Positions 36,406-48,100 of a DNA stretch of 64,000 bases are shown in pieces; positions within the stretch are counted from its first letter, which is position 1; each line of letters starts with the position of its first letter. Origin of the DNA: Symsagittifera roscoffensis (lineage: Eukaryota > Xenacoelomorpha > Acoela > Convolutidae); assembly GCF_963678635.1 (NCBI RefSeq), contig NC_087068.1:15131872-15195871 (forward strand), written 5' to 3'. The notes under the pieces were generated by a model. That model worked only from the letters and a program-made list of their open reading frames with translations, did no database searches and was not told where the DNA came from. A program made the position numbers and the translations under genes.

Positions 36406-36751
36406 GTAAGGTGTTGCGTGAAGGTATTTTCAAAAAAGTTTTTATTAAACAGATTGGCTTCTTCAAAAAACTGTCAATAATTAAAGATTCTAGAAATTGG
36501 AATAGTTTTGAGGTGATATATTTTATTCTTCAATACCCCGATATTGAAAATTTTTCAATAGAAAAAAAAACGTTTTTCTGTCTCCTAGAGTGCATTGTAT
36601 GTTTTTCAGCTAATTCTTGGCTTCTTTTAATGGATTTTTTTCTCAAGCAATCTTGCGAGCTTATATTTATTCATTTTCATAATGCCACAAACTTGGTGCA
36701 ACATTTTTACGTCGTTGATGGAGAATGGTCTAGTTGTGTCCCCCAGAATAA

Positions 36752-36935
36752 AGTTTGCGTGAGAGTGTTAGCAGTCAAGAGGTTGAGATATGAAGCTCTT
36801 GGTATGGTTTCGAATCTCGCAGTTTCGGAAATTGAAAAGTGATTTTTTGACGGTGATTTTTTGCCAAGTCTCTTTTCTGTATTTCTTCGCCTTTTCCATT
36901 GTTTTTTTTGTATTTTGTTTGCTGCTATACCAAAA
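36752..36935 (+). repeat. tRNA-derived SINE-like copy
   Basis: GCGTGAGAGTGTTAGC, an anticodon-arm-like stretch and GGTTTCGAATCTC (36,806-36,818) have the order and spacing of a tRNA head with internal A and B boxes. It is followed by a T-rich body with TCTTCGCC, as in the copies near 58.5 kb. It lies inside a 143-codon open frame that I therefore do not accept as a gene. Confidence 0.5.
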
Positions 36936-37261
36936 TGTTAGATTATTTTAAACTCATTTTAACCTTGCTCTTCGAGAAATTACGGTTTCAATCAACCTAG
37001 TTTATAAGAACATCATAACACTTGAGAGAGCAAGAGTGTGGTAATCGGGATTTTGATTCCCATTGAGTTTGTCCACGGCTTATTCAGGGCTAAAATTGCA
37101 ACAAAAATAAACGTTGAAAGATAAGGTAGGTTTTAATACACTCAAAAGTTTCCGTTAAAATAACTTCTTCCGTTACTTCTTATCGAATGTCTGCCTTCTT
37201 GTTGGATTTGGAAGTTTTCATTATAAATCAGTTTATGATAGTGGAGCAGAGGTTTTTTCAG

Positions 37262-37342
37262 ATGCGGCACATTATTTCAAGAAAAAATCCAAATTCTGCT
37301 GACATTTTTCTGACGTCGTTGAGTTCAATTTTTTCAATTTGA
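37262..37342 (+). CDS. Candidate terminal exon, 26 codons
   Basis: Acceptor GAGGTTTTTTCAG, then MRHIISRKNPNSADIFLTSL, then SSIFSI and TGA. It begins in phase 0, compatible with the exon ending at 36,405. No clear AATAAA follows closely. It may be chance. Confidence 0.27.
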   Translation: MRHIISRKNPNSADIFLTSLSSIFSI

Positions 37343-38150
37343 ACGGTTTTTGTCTATAATGTGTTATGCAATCATCGTGCGAGAATCGAAAGTTTGGGTT
37401 TCTGGTTTGATTTTCCATCAATGCGAGTAATTTATGTCTTTTTCGTTTCCTTTCCTCTATGTTTTTCTTTGTTTCCTTATTTTGATATCCTTACAGTTAG
37501 AAATGATATCTTTACATAGTTAGAAAGTTAAAAATTTCTTGATTTTTTGGGTTTTCGAAGGAATTATTATTTGTGGTAGTTTTTTTTGGCTTTTTTATGA
37601 TTTCATTTCGCAATATTTGATGATTTGAGAGCGCTAGGAAATTAGGATTAGATGGTCATAATTAGAAAATCAATTAATGAAGTTCACAAATATTAAATGA
37701 TGAAAACACGAACATCTCCAATATTTTCATTAATTCTTCTTATAAATCGTTGAAATTATGGTGAGAAAATCAGTTAATAGATTTCACGAATGGTAATTGA
37801 TGATAACACTTCCCCAATGTTCTCATTTAGTTTTTGGGCTGATGATTTTTTTCAGCCGAAATAAATTTCCAGATACTTTTTCAATTGCGTCTAGGGAGGT
37901 CAGAAGAGGTCGAATGAATTTCTTTTTATTACTCAACCAAAAATCTGGCTCTCTATCTGGTTGCAAATTTGAAAATGAATAGTTATTCTCTAAATTAAAA
38001 TTAGCGTTGAAGTTCTAATTTAAAGTTGTGACATTTTAGCTGTTTTTTGTTGAGAACGTTGATTGTTTTTGAATTTTTGTATCTTTTTTGTATATTTGGT
38101 TTTGCCTCTGTGTTAAAATCAATTGTTTTCGTGCAGCTTTCCTATAAGTG
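37343..38150. other. No feature seen
   Basis: AT-rich sequence with T runs. It includes a short near-duplicated motif (AATTGATGATAACACTT and AATTAATGAAGTTCAC neighbourhoods) but no supported gene or element. Confidence 0.45.
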
Positions 38151-38269
38151 TAGTGGATAAGTGCTTGCTCTGGGTTTCGAGCCATTGTACATAACGATCG
38201 AACTTATTTTTTGCTGATGAATTTTAATCTTTCTGGCTTACGAATGTAAAATGCCCAATGTAGTTTTCA

Positions 38270-39240
38270 TTATTAAGAGTCGATGAACGTAGCTTTTTTT
38301 TCTTTTTTTTTTCAGAAAAAGTATTTGCCCCTGTGAGAAGCAAGGGTATTACAATCGTGTACTAGACTTTTTCCCCCCTAAATAACTTTGTTCACAAAAT
38401 GGCCAAAACTAGAAATGGTAAATTCGTGCGAAAGAAGTTTGTGCGTGTGTCTGTGCTTTGAGGTTGAACGGTTAGTCTCACGTTTTTTGAATTCTTTTCG
38501 GCTTTGTTTTTTCTATTTTGGGCGTAATAGGTTTCTGCCTGTATTATATTGGCTCATAATGTTTACTTTGACGAGCAGACAAAGTTTTTTGAGTGGTTCT
38601 GTGTTTTCATGGTGAAGGGGATGTATTAATTTTTCAAGTCGCAAGTTTTTTTGCTTTTTCGGCTTGCGAACGCTAAGTAAATTATCTTCCGATGTTATTC
38701 CAACATTGTATTGTCTTGGCCTGTTTTTTTTCAAAGATAGCCTGATTCAGTTTGATGGATCTATTTTTTTCCACCTTTAAGATTTTTCGATCGAATTTTT
38801 TGTTTTGTATCGCAAATGGCATTTGATTTGTATCGCAAGTGGCATTTGATTGATTTTTGAATTCGTTTTAATTTCAGTTCATTTCCTTTAATAATGGGAA
38901 GGGAAGTTCCACTTTTGAAGAGCAAAAGTGTAAAGGTCACGAAGATAGTGATCTACTTCTCAATTTGAATGTGGAAAATAATTTGCAGATTTCTTAGCGA
39001 AAGAAAAATTTATCTATTGATCCAGTTTTCTGATATTGAGTTAACTTTATAAAAAAAATGTCAATCGAAAATCTTTCCTAAGTTTTCAAAGAGCTTTAAC
39101 AGTATTTATTTTTTCTTTGAAATTTTTCTTTGAAATTCGAACGTTGAGATGTTCTCAAAAACCAAAAACAGGTTAGTTTTTTCTTCTGTTCATTGACTTT
39201 TTTCCAACTGTCTCTTGGCTGTTTTTTAATTTGTCCTTCG
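38270..39240 (+). repeat. Interspersed repeat R1, copy b (split)
   Basis: 38,270-38,345 matches the R1 start (GATGAACGTAGC, TTTCAGAAAAAGT). 38,855-39,240 matches the R1 middle and end (AAAGGTCAC, TTGATCCAGTTTTC, TTTTTCCAACTGTCTCTTGGCT). The intervening 500 bp is unrelated and may be an insertion. Confidence 0.55.
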
Positions 39241-40059
39241 TTTTCTCTATTTACGTTAGTGACCATAGTTTTTTAATTATGCTTCCAGATTTTTGTAACC
39301 TATCTCAAAAAAAGTGCTTATTTGGTAGCCTTTTTGGTATGTAGTAGTAGTAGGGCTTCTGTGCTTGGGCACATGGCGCTGTTACCCCAGTTAAGTTTCG
39401 GGTTCCATAGTGTGGTCTTCTTTCTACTGTTCTTCATCAAGCTGTCACAACCAACTCGTCGCGTACATTTGTTCATCTGTTCGTTTTCTATGTTCTCCAA
39501 AAAATTCGAAAAGTTTATTTCAGTCCAATTTTTTTGCCGCAGATCAGTTTTGACTATATCTGCAAGCCTTCTTGCTGAAACCGAGTACAGCACGAGATGT
39601 CTGTATAAGGAGACATATCTATTAAACTGTTATGATTTCTGTCCAGCATCATTTTTGACAATAACAGAAAATTTCCAAAAATTTCGAGATTTGTTTTCGA
39701 GATTTGTTTTGCACCTTTCATTGTTCGGCAATATCCATCTGTTTTCGTTTGTAGTTTTTCCAACTCTGTCATAACCTGTTTTCTTAATGCCATAACCTGA
39801 ACTTATATGACATTCCTTTTCATTAAACAGAATTTTCTTATTGCCTTTTCAATGGTTGCTTGGATGTGCTGGTCCAATTTTAGGTCATTTGAAAACCTCC
39901 AGCCCAAAACAGATTGTGTATAATCTTTTTCGATAATATGTTTAACAACTTAAAAGCTCTTCTCACTACTGTTTATCGCAACATTAAGGAATTTGTCCAT
40001 GTTGAAAGGATTTTGATTGGTTTCCGTGCATCCAAAACGTGCGTTTAACTTGTTTTGAA

Positions 40060-41070
40060 TTAACACGGTTTCTGAGCCAAAACTTAATAAACTTTGCATC
40101 ATCAGCAAACACAAGAGTGAATAGAGTCTTACCTTTTACGGGCAATTGCTTCAAAAAAAATTGGGCAAAGCAAAAGCGCAATAATCCTTCCCTGCGGAAC
40201 ACCATTTGCATTAATTTCCCATAGAATTTGTTGTTGGCTCGAACGAATTGGCTCCGATCTGTAATTTGCCTCTAATAATTTGCTAGTAATTTGCATATTG
40301 AGATTTTTCATGAGTAATGAGGCTTGTAATTCAACTCTAATTCCGGTATCAAATTGTTCATTTAAAAGCAAACCCTGATCCACGCGGTCAAACGCTTTGC
40401 TGTAATCATGGAAGATAATTCTAATTTCTTTTCAATAACATTGAATACCTTTTGGTGAAAGATAACTAACTGAGTTATCGTAGATCTATTCTTTCGGAAG
40501 CCGAACTGGGACCTATGAAAAAGTTCTAAATAATGGTTATATAATCGCTTGAGCAAAATTCTCTCTAAAATCTTTGAGGGAACACATAGATGGGACATAG
40601 GCCGATAGGTTGATATGTCAAGCGTAGACGGCTATGGAAGATTATGGAAGGGATTAGAAAGCGTAGACGGTTATAATGTTTATGGAAGAGAGAAGGTGGT
40701 AAATTGTCAGGCCCTTTTCTTTGATTATTATTTAAATTTTACATTTCCATTACTTCTTTAGTTCGTCATTCATTTCTATTAGAACTGGAAAATTTGAACG
40801 TCCATCATTAGTAGATTCAATTAAGGTCGATTTGCCGTAAACCGAATTGAAGAATCATGCGAACAGATCTGCTTTTTCCCTGTCGGAATCAGTAAAAAAA
40901 TCATTTTTAAACATTTTCTGGGGTAAGTTTGATATCTGAAAATCTCTGAAATATTTAGGATTTGATGTGACTCTTGTAAATGCTAATTTATCTTTATATT
41001 GTAATTTATCATTACTGCTAGATGAATAATTCAATGCTTGCAAGGTTTTTTCATGGCAGTTTGTGGACAT
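40060..41070 (-). pseudogene. LINE reverse transcriptase remnant
   Basis: Minus-strand pieces in order: PKYFRDFQISNLPQKMF (linker), GPDNLPP, CVPSKILERILLKRL, SQFGFRKNRSTITQL, FHDYSKAFDRVDQ (catalytic motif A, first Asp present), NGVPQGRI (motif B) and LFTLVFADDAKF (motif C; the usual YADD is FADD). At least two frame changes separate A from the preceding block and C from B. The pieces fit a non-LTR RT of ordinary size. Confidence 0.8.
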
Positions 41071-41348
41071 TTTATGTAATGTGTCAGTTTTTGTGAAATT
41101 CAGGGCGGTAAATATTATCTATGTGCTGTTCTTTTTGGTATTGTTTTGCGCAGAGCAGTAAGGGAGCCACTTATACCATAATCCAAAAATTTTGTCAGGA
41201 TTCGACTAGCAAAAGAATTAAATTTATTTTTTTTTGTCAAAATTTCTGCTAGCTTGCGGTAGTCCCTGCAAAAACTTGTAAACGTGCTCTCGGCAAATTT
41301 TTCTTCTCAACCTGTATTTTGTTTCAACTTACGTTTTCTTCTTAATAA

Positions 41349-41605
41349 GGTAATGATTTGAGTGATCTGAAAACTCGATGTGTTCAAAAAATTTAGATTC
41401 GAAACCCCAAGTGTCTGTATGCCCTCGCGAGCAAACATTAAGTCTATTAATCCGGTACTTGCCGTAAAAAGACGATTTTTTGTTTCAAATTGTTTTGTTC
41501 AATCGAGTTTGAATTTTTCATTTCGATAGACAGACATGGAAAAACACGATTCCAGTTAATTGACGGAAAGTTGAAAATACCATACACAATCATGTCATTT
41601 ACTTT
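41349..41605 (-). pseudogene. LINE endonuclease (EEP) C-terminal remnant
   Basis: The minus strand reads DMIVYGIFNFPSINWN, the counterpart of the GDFNFPxIxW motif of apurinic-like LINE endonucleases; the catalytic Asp is changed to Ile here. Further on, EFSDHSNHYL matches the C-terminal SDH catalytic motif, with GFESKFFEH before it. The expected N-terminal part (41,600-42,070) is too decayed for me to trace. Confidence 0.65.
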
Positions 41606-42484
41606 ATTTTTATGTTTTTTTGATTATTAAGTCTATTTTTATTAAGTCGCGAGCATTAAGTCTATTTTTGTTTTGTTTTTTGATTAAACTGAAATTTTGC
41701 AAAACCTTAGACGAATATGCATTTTTTATTGTTTGAGGGAGGTACATAATTTGTGATCAGTAGACTTTAAGGTTTTCGAAAATATAATAGATGCAACAAC
41801 TGAATCTTACCCGGTTTTCAGTCTTTCAGCCATAAAGGTTCGATTAACGCAAATAATTGTTCGACCGTGGGAAGTGCTTTATTTTCCTGCTAACCTTCTT
41901 TGCTCAAAAACATTGAAAATGCGCGGCGAGAACAATTCTCCCTCTAAAAAGTTATCCTTTATGTAATACATATCATGTCGTAAGTTCTAATAGAAACATG
42001 AGTCGCTAAAATCTTGAATCTTCCATATTTGCAGATACTTTTTACATTATAACACAATACATGATTTTTTGAGTCACTCATCTACGGCCACCACTTCCTT
42101 TTCAAGATACATAAACACCACATTTATCTGTACATATTTTGGATCAATATCACCGTCGCTTAGAGTTTCCCTTCTCCTTTTTGACATATTTTGTTCATTC
42201 ATTTGCTCGTCTTTGTTAAAGGATTTTGAAAGAAATACAAAACAATCTTTACCGTTGTAGGCTGGCTCATACAGTTTGAGAATTGTTGACCGCGCTAACA
42301 TTTTTTACAGTATAGCTCAGAGATTTTATCAAGTCCTTTTGCATTACAAGATTTAACTGCAGTAGAATACTTAGCTTTGGGGTTTGGCGGAGACGACTAA
42401 CCCAGCGCAATTATTTCCATCTTTACTTTCTCCACTGAAGTTTTCAGCTCAATGAGCTCTCCTGCTATTACTGCGGAATTTGCA

Positions 42485-42714
42485 CTTCCATATATGTGTT
42501 CTTCTTCGCTGCTGGAATACATTCATCACAGGAAAAGAACATTTTTTGCGTCTTCTAGGATTTTGTATTCCTCCTTGCTGTAACCAAAACATCCACTGTG
42601 AACCCATCGTTGACATCATTCACGCATGATCCAGTGCTCTCCACCAATTTTGGAGCATATAGAACAGGAGCCACTTTTTGACGACATTGTTGACCTCGTC
42701 CCAGGCATTTCGTT
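42485..42714 (-). pseudogene. LINE ORF1 start with PHD-like zinc finger
   Basis: From an ATG at about 42,706 the frame reads MPGTRSTMSSKSGSCSICS. After a frame change come CQRWVHSGCFGYSKEEY, KILEDAKN and, in another frame, FFSCDECIP. The Cys-x2-Cys, Cys...Trp-x-His-x2-Cys and final Cys-x2-Cys spacing matches PHD fingers in ORF1 of CR1-like LINEs. Next comes a short Leu/Glu/Lys heptad-like stretch (ELIELKTSVEKVK). ORF1 products of this kind bind nucleic acid and chaperone the element RNA. Two frame changes in the finger show it is dead. Confidence 0.7.
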
Positions 42715-42784
42715 ATATGAAACTATTTAATAATTTTATCACAACAATTATATTCACGATCTGTACCATAGGAAATATCATAGC

Positions 42785-42890
42785 ATCTGTTCTCTACTTT
42801 ATTTGTGGGTGAGAGTTAAGCGTCCGAGGCTGAGGGGAAGGACGTTAGTTTTCAAATGTTGAGGTTGCTGGTTCGGTTCCGAGACATGTA
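42785..42890 (+). repeat. tRNA-like SINE head
   Basis: GAGAGTTAAGCGTCCGAGG and GCTGGTTCGGTTCCGAG have A/B-box spacing. The 30 bp before it (CATAGCATCTGTTCTCTACT) is shared with the SINE copy at 51,535, indicating a common longer element. It lies just 5' of the LINE. Confidence 0.45.
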
Positions 42891-43260
42891 ATCTGAGGTT
42901 TGATGTTCATTACGCACGCGAGCTTGCGGGCCTTGTGTTATAATGGGTTTCCACTTTTTTCGATTGAACTTGCTTAAAACAGTGCTCATTTCGGTAGCAT
43001 TTTTTAGCCTCAGAGCATTGGTTATTTCATTGCAGTATTTATCAACATTATTCTTGTCAAATGCTGTGAGAAACTTTCCAAAGAGCAATTGGCGCATATC
43101 CGAGGACGTCAGAATCCTATTCTCCAGGGTGAGGGTTCAGCTCCGACAGATGGCGAAAGTTCTATTTTTCAATGCTGCTCATTTTTTCTCGTGTTTCACT
43201 TCAAAGAGCCAATTTCGAAGTGCAGCTTTGCCTCAGTTTTAATTTTGTTTTCGTTACCAG

Positions 43261-43388
43261 GCAATTTTTCGAATAGTAAACATTGCTCTGGAAGTCTGGC
43301 GAGGTTTGAAAATGTAATCAATTCAGTTGTCAAGAAAATATCGAAGAAGACAGGTGCTATGAAGGAAAATGGCGAATTAGTTTTACTG
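43261..43388 (+). CDS. Candidate exon, unidentified
   Basis: Acceptor TTTCGTTACCAG, then two bases and 42 codons reading GNFSNSKHCSGSLARFENVI and NSVVKKISKKTGAMKENGEL, ending VLL before GTTTGA. An earlier donor (AGACAG/GTGCTA) is possible. The residue mix is protein-like, but the neighbours that would confirm phase are not found. It may belong to a gene beginning upstream of the LINE or be chance. Confidence 0.28.
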
Positions 43389-43399
43389 GTTTGATGCTT

Positions 43400-45020
43400 T
43401 TTCTCGCCCAAGAAATCAAGTAAGAGAGTTGATGGATGATTATAGAAGCGATTGGTAATCCAGCTTGGTTTTCGTTTTTTTTTTTAACTTTCAACTATCA
43501 TAACCAAATTATGAAGCTTGTTTAGATGTTTTTTTTTCAATATTTTCACAGCAACTGTCTACTCCTGTTAAAGTTAGACACTAAATTATTCTTTCTGGAG
43601 TCAGACTTATGTGTTTTGGGCTGAACTTCAACCTTTCGGTGAAATGAGACTAATGCTAATGCACAATTAAAGGTTGTGGCGTCAAATAAATTGCATTAAG
43701 CCAATGAATTTGTGTGCTATCAGTTTTTAATCAGCTCTTTTTTCCTCGTCTATGGGTTGATAATAGTTAATTTTCGTCTCGACTTAGATTAGTAGTTTGA
43801 TGCTAGAGCAAAAAAAGGTAGAAGCCTTTTCTTTGTTCTAGCCGTGCAGTAAAATGTCACATAAGTAATTCAAACATGATGGAATATCAAATATCAGATA
43901 AAATGCATCTGCCTTACTATCTCAATTTTCCAATTATTGATGGAAGCGAATTTTTGTTAAATCCTGCTTGACGCTCTTTAAACACTGCGTCTTTCGTGCT
44001 GCAATGTTTCTTTTTGTGTCGCTCCAAAATTTGTTTTGTTAATTTTTTTCAACTTTTAAAAAAAATTAGTGTCATTGAACATACAGCATTAATCACCTAT
44101 TGATTAAAATCATGTCTTTATTATAAGATAGCTGCTTCTCGCCAATAAAGAACTAAGCACGTACTTGAAACCATATGAATTTGAAGAAGTCGAATTTTTC
44201 ATGTATGTTCCGTTGGAAAGTGCCCGAAAGTTTAGCCGAAAATGTTTTTTTTTTGGCAAGTATAGCTTTCTTCCCTCTTTGTCGTAATTATATTAGTTTG
44301 AAGGCCTTTTTTGACTACGTTCAATAAATTCTATAATGTGGTGGTGAGCGACTTTTACTAAGATATTAGAAAATATTGTAGTCCGTAATTCGTCGCTTTT
44401 GTTTTTGGGTCAATCGATTACCGGGTGAGTTGAAAACTTTTTTAAACCGATTTAACGAGGCAGTGTATGAGTGCTCTAATGGCGTGGAAATTTCAAATCT
44501 CTAATCACAGAATCTACTTAGCCGAGAAACTTATCACCTGATTTAATAACCCCCTTAATTTATGTAAATTAGAGGTTTAAATTTGAATTTATCCGATTTG
44601 ATATTCAGTTCAGTTGAGTGAAAATTAATTATTCGTTGTTATTTTTGGAAAAGAAAAAACTAAGAACTGCGTCAAGTTGCTTAAGTTTTAATATGCTTTG
44701 ACGTCAATGCTCTACTAATATGGGTTCATTTGGATTAGTTTTTCTGTTCAGACTTGGCTTTGAACTTGAAATTTATCGTGAAAAAGGCCATTTAGTCTAT
44801 TTTTACAAACCATCTTTGATACATAATTTATTAGCTTACTGGTTGAACTGTTACCACTTATCGCCTTTTTCAGAATGCATGCATAGTTGTCCCATGGGTC
44901 GACTCCTTTTTGTATATACTTGCATGGCATTAAGACCACCAAATTGGCCCTGATTAGCACCCGGAGAGCAGCGCGGAAGAGAGAGAAGAGAGTGAATTTT
45001 AATGAGATCAGATTGAAAGT
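43400..45020. promoter_or_regulatory. Upstream region of the 45-64 kb gene
   Basis: No coding block is visible. About 100 bp before the ATG at 45,021 there is a TATATA core (TTGTATATACTTGC, 44,909-44,922), followed by a purine-rich GGAAGAGAGAGAAGAGAGTG leader. An in-frame TGA lies 18 bases before the ATG. This is where the promoter and 5' UTR would be if 45,021 is the true start. The promoter assignment is inference only. Confidence 0.3.
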
Positions 45021-45131
45021 ATGGACGGATTGGTAGCGACAAGTGCACAGATGTACAACGGGGCTAGTAGTAGTTCTTCACTTGTGGACAGTCGGAACCA
45101 AACACCAGACATCAACATCCACGCTTTATAC
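45021..45131 (+). CDS. Exon 1 (residues 1-37)
   Basis: Starts at ATG (MDGLVATSAQMYNGASSSSS) and ends ...INIHALY before GTTAGT in phase 0. The next exon enters in phase 0 after a 698-bp intron. A five-serine run is already present. The upstream in-frame TGA supports this as the first coding exon. Confidence 0.75.
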
Positions 45132-48100
45132 GTTAGTCCATATATAATAATTCGTTTTTCTTCAAGCGGTTCGCAAAACAAAACAACGTGTTTTGCAATG
45201 TAGGTAAATAGTTTGCCTACCAGTCGAGAGTGTTCCATTAGTGGCATTATAACTAAGTGCATTGCTTCGAGACTTTTATATCGGGTAGATTTTTAAATCT
45301 TGATCAGTAAATTAACAACTACTTTACTTCTCATCGAGAATTATTTACCTATATTTATCGGTTCATTTATTCTGTCTTGCAGAGTAGTGTTTAACGGTAT
45401 GTTTAATATCTAAAAATTTACTCTTTTTATCTGCTTTTTTTTCTTGAAGCTATGCTATAGCGAATTCTGGCAACTTGAAAAGCCATCTCTTACTTCTAGC
45501 TAACGACAACTGTTGTAATCGTCAAACGCAGAAATTGGTCGTACTAAAACGGTCCAAAATTCACATTGTTTATTCTTTTTGTTCAAAATATTTTTTTTAT
45601 AAATCCAGAAGAACACGTTCGTAGTCATTTTGTTATCTTTCTTGAGTAAAGAAACCGCGCAGAAAAGTTTTAGCCATTATTATTGTCCGTATCGAGCTTG
45701 CTTATCCTTACCATTAAGAATTTGTAAGATTTGCTACTGAAACCTGGTTTGGTTTTGCTATGGCTCGATTTTGAAATATAATATAGGTTTGATTTTATCT
45801 GATCTAATTTATTAAATCAATGTTTTTAGCCTAGTCACGCGGACCTTGGGAGCACTAGTTTTTCATCACTGTCTGCTAAGAATCCACAATATGACATCAC
45901 AAAAAACAGCAGTTCAACTAAAATACAATCATCACAATACAGCAATTACGGTCACCAATCCAAGGTCAGTAATATTAATTTGCGCTACTTAGACATATAT
46001 TACCGGTTCATTCTACTTTTGGTTTTGGCTGAAATTGTTAGATTATCATGTTCATGATATGCTTTTGATGTTATAACCTATCATCGCTTAGGTCAAACTC
46101 TCGAATCAGTCCAGACCCAAGTCTTTATCTATGGATTCCAAACTGAAACAAGCAACTCACAAAGTGCCAGACATTTACTCCTTTCCGGAGATAAACTCCG
46201 GATCCAAGTCACCGAAAAGTAGCAGAATCAAATTAAGAAGTGATTATAGTAAATACGAGAGCAATAAAACGACAAGGTCATTTACGCAGCAGCCATTTCA
46301 AGCATCGATTGAGATAGCTGATCAGTTCCACGCTGAGTTGGAACGTCTTTACTCCGAAAGTAGTAAAGAGCAACAGGATTTTTCATCTTCGCCTTCAGAA
46401 CTTAAACTAGAAGATGTCCTCTTGCAATGTGATAACGGAGAATTGTTTGGCCACGAGAATGGACAAGAAAAGGCTAAGAGAGCAGGCAGAAAAAGTGTGG
46501 TGCTTAGCGATGAAATTGTTGTAGTTGATGACGATGATCAGCATCATGAGCAGGATATTTATGACCATCTGAATCACGAGCAGTCAGAGACAACAGACAG
46601 TGAAATAGTTGTGAGTTACAAAGTTTATTGCAATTATGTTTGTTTCCCAGTTAGGTGAAGGGAACCAATAAGTATAATTCAGGTTAATTTTCCTCCATGA
46701 AATCTCAATTAAACCAAGATTGAATTGCACATGTTCTATTTTTTTTGGCATAATTTCATCCAAAAAAATAATACACCGATTTGATCGACTATTTTAGATA
46801 GGTAAGTACACCTTGATTTTTCAGCCACCGCCACCCTCAGACGATCTTCCTTCTGACGACACTGACTCCGCGACCGATTCATACCGCCAGATGTCAGACG
46901 AAAACGAAGAAAACAACAACATAAGCCAACATTCAGTACTTCTCCCTAAACCCATCGCTCTTCCCTCGTCGTCCACAGTGATTCATCGGAAGATCAGTTC
47001 GGGGAAGGCGAAGAGTCTTTCGTGTATGGATATAAATGTAATGGAGACTTGGAATGACAGAGAGGTGGAGATGAATGGCCTGGATAGCCAGCAAAGGCCA
47101 ATTAGTATGTACGCTGCGTCAAGTACAGATCGGCCTGCAGAGAATGGCTTGTCTAGGTCTGACGGTAAGTTCGGTCAATCAGCTATTTTAAGCTATAAGG
47201 GATGAGCGAGTTTAGTGTTTTAATGAAGAACTGTCCACGCTGTCATTTTCAGCTACATTGCTTGTTTTAGAGCAGTAATGTATCAAAAAACTTCAATCAT
47301 CAAGATTCCAAATCTCTTGTTATAGTACCATATTACTTTATTTCCTATTTAACTTGCGCATTTCATTTCTTAGTGTTATGCAAAACTGTTTCTGCTTTAT
47401 TTTGAGCAGCATGCGCTTCATCCACTTCTTTTTGGTGAATTGTAGCATGAATTGTTTTCGCTGTGCTAAAAATCATTGTTTATTGCTTGCGTTTGAGGGA
47501 CACTTAATTTTCGTTTGAAAGTAATGCATGTGGCTCTGTATCTTGAGCTCCGCTGTTCGAATCCCATTCTCTCCCGTTTAATAATTTTTTTGTCTTAGCG
47601 TAATATATTGATGCACTTAGCTATCTATATATGCACTTTTTGAGTTCAATTGAAATTCATCAGCTGAAAGTGACGTAAATAGCACTGTCCAAATACGAAC
47701 GTGCAAATGGCGCAAAAGTTCGTGAACGATTTCTAGTTTCGAAAGTGGAATTAAATTTTTAGATTTCCAGCGGAATAAAAACTTTTCCTGTTGATCCAGT
47801 TTTCTCAAATTGGGTTAATGTTATCAAAAAAGCGCCAATCATAAATTGTTCTAGAAATTCAAAAAGCTTAAAAAGGGCACTTTTTTTCTCTGAAATTCCA
47901 AAGTTGAAGATTGTTTCAAGAAAGTCAGTGTTTTTTTTGTTTACTTGCATTCGTTACTCTTTTCCAATCTTTGATTGGCTATGTTTAATAATTGCAAGTA
48001 GGTTTGTAAGAAATAGATGTGAAGTATTCCAATAATTTACAATGTCAACTAAAAAATCAAGGAAATATCAGAAAACGGGTTTTGAAAGTCATGTTTTTTA

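Larger units (their letters stand above)
39320..42715 (-). mobile_element. Decayed CR1/jockey-like LINE (non-LTR retrotransposon), nearly full length
   Basis: Read on the minus strand, the order of parts is that of a two-ORF LINE. ORF1 has a PHD-like zinc finger (42,485-42,714). The end of an endonuclease domain follows (41,349-41,597), then a linker (40,855-41,070) and a reverse transcriptase with GFRKNRS, DYSKAFDRV, NGVPQG and FADD motifs in order (40,520 down to 40,096), with C-terminal remnants to about 39,320. Several frame changes and stops interrupt both ORFs, so it is an inactive copy. Clade placement (CR1/jockey superfamily) is inferred from the PHD-type ORF1 and the DYSKAFDRV form. 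No target duplication was identified. Confidence 0.85.

Noticed and set aside
36411-36842. 143-codon + strand open frame
   Set aside because: It starts inside the intron after a strong donor at 36,406, translates T-rich intron, and its end is a tRNA-like SINE head.
39322-39774. 150-codon + strand open frame
   Set aside because: It is the antisense of the LINE's C-terminal region.
42852-43097. 81-codon minus-strand open frame as part of LINE ORF1
   Set aside because: It lies upstream of the ORF1 start at about 42,706, overlaps the SINE head and shows no ORF1 motif.
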